Below, one piece after another: positions 15,972 through 24,467 of a stretch of 64,000 nucleotides of DNA. The DNA lies in the NCBI GenBank assembly GCA_902801205.1, contig CADCHE010000004.1, positions 1 through 64,000 on the forward strand, given 5' to 3'. The stretch is from an uncultured Bacteroidia bacterium. Lineage in GTDB: Bacteria; Bacteroidota; Bacteroidia; Bacteroidales; UBA932. Under the pieces are notes generated by a model. It saw only the letters and a list, made by a program, of their open reading frames with translations, did no database searches and was not told where the DNA came from. The position numbers and the translations under genes were made by a program. Position 1 is the first letter of the stretch, and every line of letters starts with the position of its first letter.

Positions 15972-17500
15972 TCCGGAAACCGGATATCCAGATTGAATTT
16001 GGGGATATCGTAGACCGGGGCCTCATGGCTCTCCCGGACGATGTCCCACATCTGCCGGACAATTTCCGGATGCTCCGCGGACACATCCGTAGTTTCGCGG
16101 GGATCCGTCGCCAGATGGTACAGTTCCATGTCGGTGTTACCGGTCGCCGCCTTTCTCAGCAGCCCTTTCCACTCCCCGATGCGGACCGCCACCCAGCCCT
16201 TGGCGCCCGGGAACTCCCAGTACAGATACGGGTGTTCCTGCTGCTGCCTGTTCCGCCCCAGCACGATGGGGGCGAAGGAAAGCCCGTCGTTTTCAGGAGC
16301 TTCCACGCCGGCCAGCTCGGCGAATGTCGGCATCAGGTCGGCGAAATACGCAATATGCGAACTCCGCGACGCCTTCAGCCGGTCTCCCCAGGCGAGCACG
16401 AAAGGCATCCGGATACCGCCCTCGTGCAGGGAACTCTTTCCCCAGCCGGCCGCGCAGCTGAACGGTCCCCCGCTCTGGAAATACTCCATCGGAGAGTTGC
16501 CGTTGTGGGCGGGCCCGTTGTCAGACGTGACGATGAAGAGGGTGTTGTCCCAGATGCCCAGTTCCTTGAGCTTCGCGACCAGGCGGCCCACCTGCGTGTC
16601 GATATGCGTCACCATGGCGGCATACGTGGCAAGCGGATACCGGTTCGGCAGATACATGCCGCCGTCGACGCAAGGCTCCTCGTCGCCCAGTTTGTCGACA
16701 TAGTACATCACCTCCTCCCTGGGGGCCTGCACGGCACTGTGCGGTACGGTAGTGGTCCACATGGCGAAGAAAGGGCCGTCGGCATGGTCGACGATGAACT
16801 TCTCCAGCTTGTCATACATGAGGTCGGGCGCGTAAAACCGGCCTCCGTAGCGGTCGTAACTGGCCGGATCGCGCGGATCGAGGCCTGCGGGAAGCGGCTC
16901 CCCCTGCATCACGGTCTCGTTACCGGTCTCGATCTTGACATCATTCTCCCACAGATGGGTCGGATAGTAGGAATGCGCGAGCGCCTGGCAGTTGAACCCG
17001 TAGAAATAGTCGAACCCCATCTTGCCGGGCGTCGATTCGCTGGAAGGGAATCCAAGCCCCCACTTCCCCACCATGGCGGTCTTGTATCCCACTTCCTGCA
17101 TCATGTGACCGATGGTGCGCGTACCGGCAAGCATCGGCTGCTGTCCCTCCATGGTATCGTCCAGGAAAAGGGTGTTCCAGCCCCTTCCGTCGGTGGGTAC
17201 AAAGTGTTCTTCATTATTGCGTATCTGGCTGTGTCCCATGTGCTTCCCGGTCAAGAGGCAGCAACGTGAAGGAGACGACAGCGGCGCCGCCGAATACATG
17301 TCGGTGAACAGGATCCCGCGGGAAGCCAGGGCATCGATGTTGGGGGTCTCGATCCTAGTCTGCCCGTAGCAGCCCAGGTCGCCGTAGCCCAAGTCGTCGA
17401 ACAGCAGGAAGACGATGTTCGGTTTCTCCGGCGCTTTCTGCCCGGGGGCGCATCCACATGCCGCGGCGCCCGCGGCGAACAACCAGAAAGGAGTTTTCAT
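15938..17500 (-). CDS. Sulfatase, S-type (formylglycine from serine)
   Basis: 520 residues. A short signal with Cys residues (AAACGCAPG) suggests a lipoprotein. NIVFLLFDDLGYGD (28-41) holds the calcium-binding Asp pair. The sulfatase signature S-x-P-x-R is Ser75-Ser-Pro77-Ser-Arg79 followed by CCLLTGKH, so the residue to be converted to formylglycine is a serine, which requires an anaerobic sulfatase-maturing enzyme (not in the window). GKWGLG and the DNGPAHNGN region later complete the alkaline-phosphatase fold. It should remove sulfate from a host or algal glycan in the periplasm. It starts 11 bases after the stop of the gene at 17512, forming an operon. Confidence 0.92.
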   Translation of the reverse strand: MKTPFWLFAAGAAACGCAPGQKAPEKPNIVFLLFDDLGYGDLGCYGQTRIETPNIDALASRGILFTDMYSAAPLSSPSRCCLLTGKHMGHSQIRNNEEHFVPTDGRGWNTLFLDDTMEGQQPMLAGTRTIGHMMQEVGYKTAMVGKWGLGFPSSESTPGKMGFDYFYGFNCQALAHSYYPTHLWENDVKIETGNETVMQGEPLPAGLDPRDPASYDRYGGRFYAPDLMYDKLEKFIVDHADGPFFAMWTTTVPHSAVQAPREEVMYYVDKLGDEEPCVDGGMYLPNRYPLATYAAMVTHIDTQVGRLVAKLKELGIWDNTLFIVTSDNGPAHNGNSPMEYFQSGGPFSCAAGWGKSSLHEGGIRMPFVLAWGDRLKASRSSHIAYFADLMPTFAELAGVEAPENDGLSFAPIVLGRNRQQQEHPYLYWEFPGAKGWVAVRIGEWKGLLRKAATGNTDMELYHLATDPRETTDVSAEHPEIVRQMWDIVRESHEAPVYDIPKFNLDIRFPDYSDFAVLVKE

Positions 17501-17511
17501 CTTTTCGTCCG

Positions 17512-18534
17512 TTATTCGTCCACGAGCGTCACTTCCCTTTCAACCACGGTCTTCGTCTCCCCGTCGTCGTCGGTCTTGGTGACGATGCGCTTGCTCCACC
17601 ACTCCGTCGTCCAGCCCGAATCCAGATGGACCACCGTCGCCGTATACTGCTTCATCGACACGCGAGTATGGGATTCGGCGATGCTCCGGTCGACTTCCTC
17701 TTCGACTTTATCTGCCGACAGGTGCTCCGGAGCGGCCGTCAAGGCGGAGTTGACCGCACTTTCGCGGATGAAGGGCATCATGGTCTCGTCGTCCGCTTCG
17801 AAAAAGGAACGGATGACCACGAAGGACGAGTCGGACTGTTCTTCGTCCACCCAGAAATGCAGGTCGAGCGGCAAGGTGCCGGTCGTATTCGGCAGGGGGC
17901 TCTGGAGCTCGTACGGAATGGAATACTCCTCGTCCAGGCGCAGGCGGGCGCCGTGGTAGAGAAGGAGCGGGGCGACATCCTCCATGCACGTCGAGACGAT
18001 GCTCTCCGGGCGGCAGGCGATGGCCGTGTAGGTATCGATCAGTTCCTGCCGGGAGACTCCCAGTTCCTTCAGGTCCTTCTTGTCGTACTTGGCCAGGACG
18101 CCGTCGATAATGGCAGGGATCCCGGCCCGCAGCGCTTCGGTCACTTCATCGACATTGACGACCTTCTCGACCGTGCCGAACTCGTCGGTCTGCGTCCGGA
18201 TGGTGATCCCTTCTGAAATCCGGTTCAGGACGTCCGCGCCGACGCTCATGCTCAGCTCGGAAGAAAAGACGTCCTTGTAGGAGGTCTGGAGCAGGTAGGA
18301 GTGCTCCGTTTCGTCGATGACTTCGAAGATCCGGGTCTCCGAAGACGCGTTGGCCGTGGTCTCCTTCCCTTCCTTGTCGATCTTGACCGTCGAGCTCTTG
18401 CATTCGTAGACAGCCCGGTCTCCCTTCTGCCAGTAGGCGCACACCTGGACGGTGGAATCGGGCATCATCTGCGCCGACGCCAGGAACGGAAGGAATACGG
18501 AAAGGAGAGCGGTTAAAGAGGTGATGTGCTTCAT
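17512..18534 (-). CDS. Hypothetical secreted protein upstream of the sulfatase
   Basis: 340 residues from ATG 18534, which opens a Sec signal peptide (MKHITSLTALLSVFLPFLASAQ). The frame stays open far upstream, but those residues cross the control region of the divergent CreD gene and look non-coding. The mature protein repeats beta-strand pairs with a conserved-looking RAVYECKSSTVKIDKEGKE opening and a helical centre, ending in strand-rich HLDSGWTTEWWSKR. I do not recognise a family. Because the sulfatase follows 11 bases later, a role in envelope glycan processing is possible, but that rests only on position. Confidence 0.7.
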   Translation of the reverse strand: MKHITSLTALLSVFLPFLASAQMMPDSTVQVCAYWQKGDRAVYECKSSTVKIDKEGKETTANASSETRIFEVIDETEHSYLLQTSYKDVFSSELSMSVGADVLNRISEGITIRTQTDEFGTVEKVVNVDEVTEALRAGIPAIIDGVLAKYDKKDLKELGVSRQELIDTYTAIACRPESIVSTCMEDVAPLLLYHGARLRLDEEYSIPYELQSPLPNTTGTLPLDLHFWVDEEQSDSSFVVIRSFFEADDETMMPFIRESAVNSALTAAPEHLSADKVEEEVDRSIAESHTRVSMKQYTATVVHLDSGWTTEWWSKRIVTKTDDDGETKTVVEREVTLVDE

Positions 18535-18664
18535 ATCAAAAATCGAAAAAAACGACGAAATGCGATTTACCAGGGGTAAAGCTACGAACTTTGCCTGATA
18601 TTTGCAAAATACGCCGAATTGTTTACCTTTTCGGAAAAAGAGGATTTCTAGAAAAAAACGGGAT

Positions 18665-19903
18665 ATGGAAAAGAACAACCTTACCTGGAAGAACCTGCTG
18701 ATCAAGGTCAGCATCATCGCGGCGCTCGCCCTTGCGATGCTCATCCCGCTCGCCATGGTCCGGCATACGGTCGGCGAACGGGCGGTCAACCACACGGACA
18801 CCCTCGGCGACATCACCCGGAGCTGGGGCTCCGCACAGGTGTTCGACGGCCCGCGGCTTTCGTACAAGTACATGGACGGCAAAGAACGGGAAAACACCAT
18901 CTATCCGGACAGCCTCGGATATACCGTGAAGACCGTCTCGCAGATCCTGCACCGTTCCATCTACGACGTGCCGGTGTATACGGCCGACGTGTGCATCACC
19001 GGAACCTTCGTGCTGGACAAGACCCTGCCCCAGGTCGGAAAAGCCGACATGATCCTCGGCCTGCAGGACCTGAAGGGAATCCAAGGCCACCCCACCTTCA
19101 CCGTCGGCAGGACGGAAGGGAAGGTCAAATCCACGGACGGCGGCCTGAAAGTCGAAGTCATCCTGAAGGAAAACGCCGAGGAAGGAGACGTCATTCCATT
19201 TACCGTAACGATGAAGGTAAATGGATCGGAATCCCTGTACTTCAAGCCGGTAGGAAGCCTGACAGAAGTAGAAATAACCTCTGACTGCCCCTGCCCTTCC
19301 TTCGGAGGAGACTTCCTGCCCGTGGAGCGCGTTGTCCGGGAAGACGGCTTCACCGCCCGGTGGCTCATCTCGCAGATTACCATGGCCAGCCCGTCCTCCA
19401 ACAGCTTCGGTGTACGGCTCATGAAACCGGTGACGCAGTACCGGCAGACCGAGCGCGCCACGAAATACGGACTTCTGGTCATCTTCCTCGTCTTCGTCGC
19501 CGGCTTCGTCGTCGAGATTATCTCCAAGAAAAGCATCAACCTGATCCAGTACATGGTGATCGGTGCCTCCCTGGTGCTGTTCTATGCGCTGCTGCTGGCA
19601 TTCTCCGATTTCCTCGCCTTCGGCCTGTCGTACCTGATCGCGGCCGTCATGACGACGGCGGCCCTCGGCCTCTACTTCATCGGCATCGTCAAGAATAAGT
19701 GGGCGTATTTCCTCACCGGGCTCGTCGCACTGGCCTACGGGGTCATCTATGTCCTGCTGCAGATGGAGACCTTCGCGTTCCTCGCCGGCACGCTGCTGCT
19801 CTTCCTGATCCTCTGTGTCATCATGTCGCTGACGCGGAACCTCCTGCTCGACGCCTCGCGGCCGGAGCATCCCGCTCCGGAAAGTACGGAAACAGACGCC
19901 TGA
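18665..19903 (+). CDS. creD: CreD-family inner membrane protein
   Basis: 412 residues. It has one N-terminal membrane helix (LIKVSIIAALALAMLIPLAM, about 11-30), then a conserved RxxxxxE-type stretch and a large periplasmic beta-rich domain with ITGTFVLDKTLP and FGGDFLPVERVV, then a bundle of hydrophobic helices from about residue 284 to 398. This is the layout of E. coli CreD (PF06123), an inner-membrane protein linked to colicin tolerance and envelope stress, of unknown mechanism. I use ATG 18665; the frame is open from 18602 but those residues are basic and precede the membrane helix. The acetyltransferase gene starts 5 bases after the stop. Confidence 0.9.
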   Translation: MEKNNLTWKNLLIKVSIIAALALAMLIPLAMVRHTVGERAVNHTDTLGDITRSWGSAQVFDGPRLSYKYMDGKERENTIYPDSLGYTVKTVSQILHRSIYDVPVYTADVCITGTFVLDKTLPQVGKADMILGLQDLKGIQGHPTFTVGRTEGKVKSTDGGLKVEVILKENAEEGDVIPFTVTMKVNGSESLYFKPVGSLTEVEITSDCPCPSFGGDFLPVERVVREDGFTARWLISQITMASPSSNSFGVRLMKPVTQYRQTERATKYGLLVIFLVFVAGFVVEIISKKSINLIQYMVIGASLVLFYALLLAFSDFLAFGLSYLIAAVMTTAALGLYFIGIVKNKWAYFLTGLVALAYGVIYVLLQMETFAFLAGTLLLFLILCVIMSLTRNLLLDASRPEHPAPESTETDA

Positions 19904-19908
19904 CCGCC

Positions 19909-20358
19909 ATGGAACCCACCATCAAATCGTTCGGACAGCTGACCACGGCCGAACTCTATGAAATCCTCCGGACCCGCGAGGCGGTCTTCATCGTGGAACA
20001 GCAGTGCCCCTACCCGGAAGCGGATGGGAAAGACCTGGAAGCCATGCACCTATATTACACTGACGATGAGGGACATGTAACCGCTTATCTACGCCTTTAC
20101 TACAAGAAGGACGAACCCGGAACCGTCCAGGTGGGACGGGTGGTGACATCCGCAGCCGCAAGGGGTACGGGGCTCGGCAGGAAGATTCTCCGAGACGGCA
20201 TCCGATACGCCACGGAGCAGATGGGAGCGGAGCGGCTGTACCTGGAAGCCCAGGTGTATGCCATCGGGTTCTACCAAAAGGAAGGATTCGAGGTCACCTC
20301 GGTCGAGTTCCTGGAGGACGGCATCCCCCATGTCCAGATGCGGTTGGCGTATAGCTAA
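19909..20358 (+). CDS. elaA: ElaA-type GNAT acetyltransferase
   Basis: 149 residues. The N-terminus KSFGQLTTAELYEILRTREAVFIVEQQCPYPEADGKD is almost a signature for ElaA, a GNAT-fold acyltransferase of unknown substrate (quoted here only as a match over residues 5-41). The acetyl-CoA-binding loop RGTGLGRKIL follows at about 84-93 and the GFYQKEGFE motif near 118-126. It is cytoplasmic. The frame is open much further upstream, but the real start is ATG 19909, 5 bases after creD. The 3' end overlaps the convergent lipoprotein gene by 4 bases. Confidence 0.9.
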   Translation: MEPTIKSFGQLTTAELYEILRTREAVFIVEQQCPYPEADGKDLEAMHLYYTDDEGHVTAYLRLYYKKDEPGTVQVGRVVTSAAARGTGLGRKILRDGIRYATEQMGAERLYLEAQVYAIGFYQKEGFEVTSVEFLEDGIPHVQMRLAYS

Positions 20359-21689
20359 TAGATAACCAGCCGGCAATTCCCGTCTATGATGTTCTGATAA
20401 TGAAGCGAAACGGTCATACCGTCCGTTTCCCACGTCTGAAAGGTGACGTCGGTGGCTGATACAGAACGACTTCCTTCGTTCCCGAGCAGACGGGTGAGCA
20501 TCCGCGACAGTTCCTCTCCCTTTTCGTTGGGGCCGTCCTCACATAAAATGGAAGGAACCGACTCGTCCCATTCCAGGAAGACCGCAGGGATCGATCCATC
20601 CACATCCGAGACCCAGTATGTCGAAGTCATGGTGAGATGATCCGTCTGCCTGGCAATACAATCAAGATGGTACCGGATTCCGGGTTCGAATCGTTCCTCC
20701 GGTGGGTACGTGTTGTATTTTCTCTCCACATTCAACGCAGCAATTTTTCCTCCCAGCGACTTCTCGAGTGCCAGTGCTTCGCTGAAAGTGAATCTTCCCC
20801 AATGGTTCATGAGCCAGGTCATCAACGGCTCGAACCCATCATTTGCCTGCGTTTCCAGCCCCCGCTTGCCGTTCAACCGGATCATCGTATTTCTCTTTGG
20901 TCCGATCTCCATGAGGTCATACACTCCTTCCCCCGCTTTTGCAAGCATGAGCAGCGTTTCATCCTGCGCTCCGGAAGGACAGCGCATGGTTTCAACCCGG
21001 TCGTATCTGGGGAAAGCATGGACGGGGATCAATTGGGAACCGTGAAGACGCGACAGCAGCGTCGAAGATGGGGTTTTAAGCATGCAGTAAAACTGCCCTT
21101 TCGCCTGGAAGCAACCGACATAAAGGGTATCGGAGGCCTCTTCTGGGAACGCCATTCCGAACGGATCGTAAAACCGGGCGACGAGGAGTTCTTCCTGTGG
21201 AAGCCTGTCATACCGGCTGTCCACGGGACCGGAATTGAATTCGACTGGCAGCCATGTATTACCGTCCGATGCCAAAGAATAATACTTGATTTCAGAACTG
21301 CCATAAACCTGAAGGAACAAGGAGTCGTTCCGAAGGAATATTTTTTCTATTTCATCGCAAGGCGGCGTCGGAATCCGTTCATACTGATGGCTATCAGGAT
21401 GGCAGGCAATGACCATGCGACTGAAGAAGCCTGTATGGGTCCACTTCTTCTTTTCCGTGAAAAGGAAATATAAGGTATCGCCGCGCTTGACGGGGCTCCC
21501 GATTTCCAGACCGGAAGCGGGCATCATGTATGCATCCAGATTGAACCGGACGGAATCCTGTGGCTGGTCTACGAAACGGTTAAGGTTTCCCGGCCCATGC
21601 ACGCATGAGTATACCATCCATGGGAGGAGGAAAAACAATACGATTATGCTGCGACGTCCCGCACGCGGACCGCGCGAGATCGGCTGCAT
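20355..21689 (-). CDS. Hypothetical lipoprotein, possibly beta-propeller-like
   Basis: 444 residues if started at ATG 21689, which places a basic segment and a hydrophobic stretch before a lipobox (LPWMVYSC). An ATG at 21785 in the same frame gives a longer, less likely N-terminus, but an exact -7 box at 21791-21798 sits just upstream of it, so the choice is open. The mature part alternates strands and turns (DTLYFLFTEKKKW, DTLYVGCFQAKGQFY, YDLMEIGPKRNTMIRL) as in a propeller, but lacks the GRGPxE motif of the array at 50779-62713. No function assigned. Confidence 0.65.
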   Translation of the reverse strand: MQPISRGPRAGRRSIIVLFFLLPWMVYSCVHGPGNLNRFVDQPQDSVRFNLDAYMMPASGLEIGSPVKRGDTLYFLFTEKKKWTHTGFFSRMVIACHPDSHQYERIPTPPCDEIEKIFLRNDSLFLQVYGSSEIKYYSLASDGNTWLPVEFNSGPVDSRYDRLPQEELLVARFYDPFGMAFPEEASDTLYVGCFQAKGQFYCMLKTPSSTLLSRLHGSQLIPVHAFPRYDRVETMRCPSGAQDETLLMLAKAGEGVYDLMEIGPKRNTMIRLNGKRGLETQANDGFEPLMTWLMNHWGRFTFSEALALEKSLGGKIAALNVERKYNTYPPEERFEPGIRYHLDCIARQTDHLTMTSTYWVSDVDGSIPAVFLEWDESVPSILCEDGPNEKGEELSRMLTRLLGNEGSRSVSATDVTFQTWETDGMTVSLHYQNIIDGNCRLVIY

Positions 21690-21790
21690 CTGCAGTTCTG
21701 TTCCGTCGCACACGAAGACCGCACTGTCCGCCGTAACGGCCGGATGAGGAGGAACGAAAATGTCTTGACTTCTCTTTGCCACCATATATG

Positions 21791-21798
21791 CAAAGATA
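21791..21798 (-). promoter_or_regulatory. -7 box for the 20355-21689 gene
   Basis: CAAAGATA on the plus strand is TATCTTTG on the minus strand. It lies 5 bases from the ATG at 21785 and 101 bases from the ATG at 21689, so it bears directly on which start is used. Confidence 0.6.
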
Positions 21799-21897
21799 AG
21801 GAAAAATGCCTACGATGAACAAGTAATGCGCACATACCTGAAATCGCACCAGCCGGGGAGGGCCTGCCAGCCTCTTCAACCCGATTCATGGCACATT

Positions 21898-22650
21898 ATG
21901 TGCTGGGATGCGGTCGTGCGAAAGACGAAACATATATTCTGCCTGGCAGCTGTGGCGCTGATAACGTTGTTCCCGGGCATCGCTTCAGGCCAGAAGGCCG
22001 GAAGCCGCCTGGTGAACGTCGTGCCGTGCGACAGCCTCACCGTCTATTACCCACATTTCACCCGGATCGACCTGGTGACGGGGACCATGCCATCCAAAAG
22101 CGACGGCAAGGTTATTTTCTGCTGCGCCGGCTCCTTTACCGGAGAGCGGCTCACATCATTCAAGCACAGCAACATCGCCGGCGACCATGTCTCCGGCGGC
22201 ACTTTCCACAAAGGCTACAAGTGCGGCCCGTACAATGGCGTCTTCACATGGAGCGAGCGTTCTGGCTGGCATTTCTACAATTATTCCTACAAAAACGCCA
22301 CGGCTCCCCTGCAGCGCGCGGCCGAGGAAGGCGGGATGGGATTCTGCCAGACCCTGCTGTTCGGCAGCGGAAAACGCTTCAAAGGCTGTTTCAAGCCGGA
22401 AACGGTCAACCGCTACCGCGCCCTGTGCCAGATCGGAAAACGGCTTTGCATCGTCGATTGCGCCCGTCCCCTTCCTTTCGGCCATTTCCTCGACGGGCTT
22501 GAAAAGCTGGGCGTCACGCATGCCCTGTACTGCGACATGGGCCGAGGCTGGAACTACTCCTGGTACCGCAAGGAGGACGGCTCCGTCAAGGAGCTGTTCC
22601 CGACGCCCGGGAACCATGCGACCATCTGGATTACTTTCTACCGGGAATGA
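21898..22650 (+). CDS. Secreted NAGPA-like (phosphodiester glycosidase-type) protein
   Basis: 250 residues from ATG 21898, which starts a signal-like segment (KHIFCLAAVALITLFPGIASG). The order of motifs resembles the NAGPA fold: an early VIFCCAGSFTG strand-turn, a GPYNGVFTWSERSGWHF segment, IGKRLCIVDC, and a late LEKLGVTHALYCDMG in the position where NAGPA proteins have an LDGGGS motif. Here the Asp-Gly-Gly is Asp-Met-Gly, so activity may differ or be lost. The protein would be periplasmic. The earlier start at 21826 adds residues without signal character. The assignment is tentative. Confidence 0.5.
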   Translation: MCWDAVVRKTKHIFCLAAVALITLFPGIASGQKAGSRLVNVVPCDSLTVYYPHFTRIDLVTGTMPSKSDGKVIFCCAGSFTGERLTSFKHSNIAGDHVSGGTFHKGYKCGPYNGVFTWSERSGWHFYNYSYKNATAPLQRAAEEGGMGFCQTLLFGSGKRFKGCFKPETVNRYRALCQIGKRLCIVDCARPLPFGHFLDGLEKLGVTHALYCDMGRGWNYSWYRKEDGSVKELFPTPGNHATIWITFYRE

Positions 22651-22671
22651 ACGGGTATCAAGATTTTATGC

Positions 22672-22679
22672 TATCTTTA
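22672..22679 (+). promoter_or_regulatory. -7-like box for the CE15-like gene
   Basis: TATCTTTA, one mismatch from TAnnTTTG, 32 bases before the ATG at 22712. It would give the esterase gene its own promoter downstream of the 21898 gene. Confidence 0.4.
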
Positions 22680-22711
22680 CGAAACTGACTCAGACACTAA
22701 AGCAGCATACA

Positions 22712-24034
22712 ATGAACCCTTTGAAAGCATTCACTGCAGCGGCCGCCTTCCTGGCCCTCTCCTCCGCCGCCTTTGCCCAACAGAACGTCAACTACGACGA
22801 GGCCGCCGTCGCCCCGTATGAACTGCCGGACCCGCTGGTCTTCGCCAACGGGAAAAAAGTCTCGAAAAAGCAGTGGCCGGAAAGGAGGCAGGAGATCCTG
22901 GACATGTTCCAGCACGAGATGTACGGGATGTTGCCGCCCAAGGGCGAAGGGATCTTCCTCGAACCGATTGAAGAAGGAACGACCATGGGAGGCCAGGGAA
23001 CACGCCGGCAGGTCAGGATGTGGTTCCGGAAAGACAAGACGGGTCCCAAGGTCGACTGGCTGATCGTCACGCCGAACAACGTGGAAGGGCCTGTCCCCGT
23101 GGTGCTTCTGCTCAATTACACCGGAAACCACGCGGTCTTGGAGGACAAGGAAATCCTGATTCCGGAGATATGGCTCCGGGGCCGTTCCGGAGTGCTCGAT
23201 GTCAAGTCCGCCGAAGCGGAAAGAGGGATGCTCAACCGGGAGGGCGGGAAGACCGTCTATCCGCTCGGTGCGCTGGCCGCCCGCGGATACGCCACCGTAA
23301 CTGCTTGTTACGAACAAGCATCCCCCGACCCGGACCAACACCATGTAAAGGACGGCGTCAAGTTGCAGGACACGTTTGCCTTCACCGGTGTCTTTGACTT
23401 GTGGGGGCCGCGTGACCCTTCCCGGAAAGACAACACGACGTCGCTGATGGCCTGGGCTTGGGTGCTCATGCGCGGGATGGACATGATCGAGATGGACCCT
23501 GCGCTCGACCAGAGCCGGGTCATCCTGACCGGATACTCCCGGCTTGCGAAGGCCGCCCTGATCGCCGGTGCGTTCGATGAAAGGTTCCCCGTCGTGGTGC
23601 CCGTCCAGACGGGTGGCGGCGGTGTCCCGCTCGCCAAGCGCAATTTCGGGGAATCCGTCGCCACGGAAACCACCATGTTCCGCCACTGGTACTGCCGCGC
23701 TTACGACAAGTACGCCGGCCGCACCGACGACCTTCCTTTCGACCAGCACATGCTGCTTTCCTGCATCGCGCCAAGGGCCTTGCTGGTGGAAGGATTCGAC
23801 GAGCTCTGGTTCGACACGAAGGGAGAATACCTGTCGGTCAAAGCCGCGAGCCCCGTGTGGAAGTTCCTGGGGAAGAAGGGGATGCCGAAGGTAGAATGGC
23901 CGGACGACTACGACACGTCAGCCATCGGCCCGTACCTGGGGTACGTCCGCAGGAAGGGCGATCACGGTATCGCCCCCATCGACTGGATGTGGATGCTGGA
24001 CTTCGCGGAAGGAGTCTGGAAAGCGCAGGACTGA
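22712..24034 (+). CDS. CE15-like (glucuronoyl esterase family) alpha/beta hydrolase
   Basis: 440 residues with a signal peptide (MNPLKAFTAAAAFLALSSAAFAQ). The protein follows the CE15 layout: LPDPLVFANGKKV, HEMYGMLPP, VPVVLLLNYTGNH, then RVILTGYSRLAKAAL with nucleophile Ser276 and Lys280, a VVPVQTGGGG stretch, and a C-terminal RKGDHGIAP with the catalytic His418. Glucuronoyl esterases cut ester links between lignin and glucuronoxylan or similar uronate esters. The canonical G-C-S-R-x-G-K is G-Y-S-R-L-A-K here, so the Cys and one Gly are replaced. ATG 22712 is preferred over the open upstream frame because of the signal peptide. Confidence 0.85.
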   Translation: MNPLKAFTAAAAFLALSSAAFAQQNVNYDEAAVAPYELPDPLVFANGKKVSKKQWPERRQEILDMFQHEMYGMLPPKGEGIFLEPIEEGTTMGGQGTRRQVRMWFRKDKTGPKVDWLIVTPNNVEGPVPVVLLLNYTGNHAVLEDKEILIPEIWLRGRSGVLDVKSAEAERGMLNREGGKTVYPLGALAARGYATVTACYEQASPDPDQHHVKDGVKLQDTFAFTGVFDLWGPRDPSRKDNTTSLMAWAWVLMRGMDMIEMDPALDQSRVILTGYSRLAKAALIAGAFDERFPVVVPVQTGGGGVPLAKRNFGESVATETTMFRHWYCRAYDKYAGRTDDLPFDQHMLLSCIAPRALLVEGFDELWFDTKGEYLSVKAASPVWKFLGKKGMPKVEWPDDYDTSAIGPYLGYVRRKGDHGIAPIDWMWMLDFAEGVWKAQD

Positions 24035-24043
24035 CGCCGGGCG

Positions 24044-24328
24044 TCAGTCTTCGAAGCGCTCGATCTTGAGCCCGTTCACGGTCATCGCGCCGATCTTCGG
24101 AACGGCGTAGGTGAAGTGCGGGGCGGCAGAGTGCTTGTCGAGCACCGCCTGGTTCTCCCAACTCTCGCAGAACATCATGACTTTCGGGTCGGTCGTGCTC
24201 TGGAACAGGTCATACCCCTTGTTCCCTTCATCCTTGCGGGAGGCGGCGACGAGTTCATCGGTAATGGTCTTCAGTTCCTCGAAGGAAGCATCGTCCTTCA
24301 GGACGAAAAAGGCGTTCAATCTGATCAT
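24044..24328 (-). CDS. Antibiotic-biosynthesis-monooxygenase-fold protein
   Basis: 94 residues from ATG 24328; the open frame upstream starts only at a TTG and is not protein-like. RLNAFFVLKDDASFEELKTI, then FQSTTDPKVMMFCESWENQAVLDKHSAAPHF, is the ferredoxin-like ABM domain (YgiN type), with the usual ExWxxxxxLxxHxxxxHF pattern at 59-74. Such proteins act as small cytoplasmic monooxygenases, often on quinols, usually as dimers. The substrate is not evident. It is divergent from the DUF1846 gene. Confidence 0.88.
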   Translation of the reverse strand: MIRLNAFFVLKDDASFEELKTITDELVAASRKDEGNKGYDLFQSTTDPKVMMFCESWENQAVLDKHSAAPHFTYAVPKIGAMTVNGLKIERFED

Positions 24329-24434
24329 GTGATAATTATTTTTTCGGTCAATGCCGGTTTCCGCTGCAAAAACCTTTCCAGAAAAACGGAGTAAGTATAA
24401 ACGTTCCAAGCTTGTATAATTCCGCCTGTTTGCC

Positions 24435-24442
24435 TATATTTG
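24435..24442 (+). promoter_or_regulatory. -7 box for the DUF1846 gene
   Basis: TATATTTG, exact TAnnTTTG, 25 bases upstream of the ATG at 24468. Confidence 0.65.
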
Positions 24443-24467
24443 TAACCCGTATTCAAGACAGAACGCA

